This document shows, in pieces, positions 63,882 through 64,000 of a stretch of DNA of 64,000 nt. Where the stretch lies: contig NZ_CUEE01000003.1 in assembly GCF_001224225.1 (NCBI RefSeq), positions 186,001 through 250,000 on the forward strand, in the 5' to 3' direction. Origin of the DNA: Staphylococcus borealis. Lineage in GTDB: Bacteria; Bacillota; Bacilli; Staphylococcales; Staphylococcaceae. Under the pieces are notes generated by a model. It was not told where the DNA came from, did no database searches, and saw only the letters and a list, made by a program, of their open reading frames with translations. The stretch's first letter is position 1. Each line of letters begins with the position of its first letter. A program made the position numbers and the translations under genes.

Positions 63882-64000
<119 letters not shown>

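Overview
The window is a 64 kb block of core chromosome from a Staphylococcus. Protein sequences and gene order closely follow the S. aureus chromosome: secDF-yajC-tgt-queA-ruvBA, the rplU-prp-rpmA-obg cluster, folC-valS, hemAXCDBL, clpX-tig, infC-rpmI-rplT, lysP-thrS, dnaI-dnaB-nrdR-gapB-coaE-mutM-polA, phoPR, citZ-icd, pyk-pfkA-accDA and dnaE. The proteins differ from those I remember for S. aureus at many positions (for example in HemB, RuvB and DnaB), so a coagulase-negative species is more likely. I cannot name the species from sequence alone. The DNA is AT-rich throughout, with no drop in synteny, no tRNA or rRNA genes, no CRISPR and no insertion sequence or phage.

Layout. Almost everything is on the minus strand. 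1-6.5 kb: protein export (secDF, cut by the window edge, and yajC), queuosine synthesis (tgt, queA) and Holliday junction migration (ruvB, ruvA). 6.5-11.7 kb: an ACT-domain protein, the Obg GTPase, ribosomal L27 with its dedicated leader protease Prp, L21, MreD, MreC, a 41-residue charged protein and a membrane-anchored protein. 11.8-13.9 kb: two small membrane proteins that converge on a shared terminator, radC and a prepilin peptidase. 14-18.2 kb: folC-valS under a valine T-box, with tag divergent. 19-26.3 kb: an AbrB-type membrane protein and the six-gene hem operon from glutamyl-tRNA to uroporphyrinogen III. 26.4-31.7 kb: ysxC/engB, clpX, tig, a TPR-like protein and a Nudix hydrolase. 31.8-37.3 kb: the infC-rpmI-rplT operon with an L20-type attenuator, lysP behind a lysine riboswitch, and thrS behind a T-box. 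37.3-45.8 kb: replication loading (dnaI, dnaB), nrdR, gapB, coaE, mutM and polA. 45.9-51.2 kb: phoPR, icd and citZ. 51.5-64 kb: an amino acid permease (aapA-like), a dihydrouridine synthase, pyk, pfkA, accA, accD, malic enzyme, dnaE and the last codons of an nrnA-like gene.

The most informative features are in the RNA leaders: two T-boxes, a lysine riboswitch, an L20-type attenuator and a probable L21 leader. Several upstream start codons look wrong because they overlap the Shine-Dalgarno sequence or leader RNA. Corrected starts are given for obg, rplU, rpmA, queA, pheB, hemB, nrdR, polA, phoP, citZ, mreD and infC. The infC start is probably the non-canonical AUA.

I found no previously undescribed defence, mobile or biosynthetic system. 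The window is housekeeping DNA. The items most worth checking are the short unannotated ORF at 10986-11111, the palindrome at the hemA promoter, the AUA start of infC, the small membrane proteins at 11.8-12.4 kb, and candidate CcpA and CodY sites upstream of gapB, pfkA and aapA.
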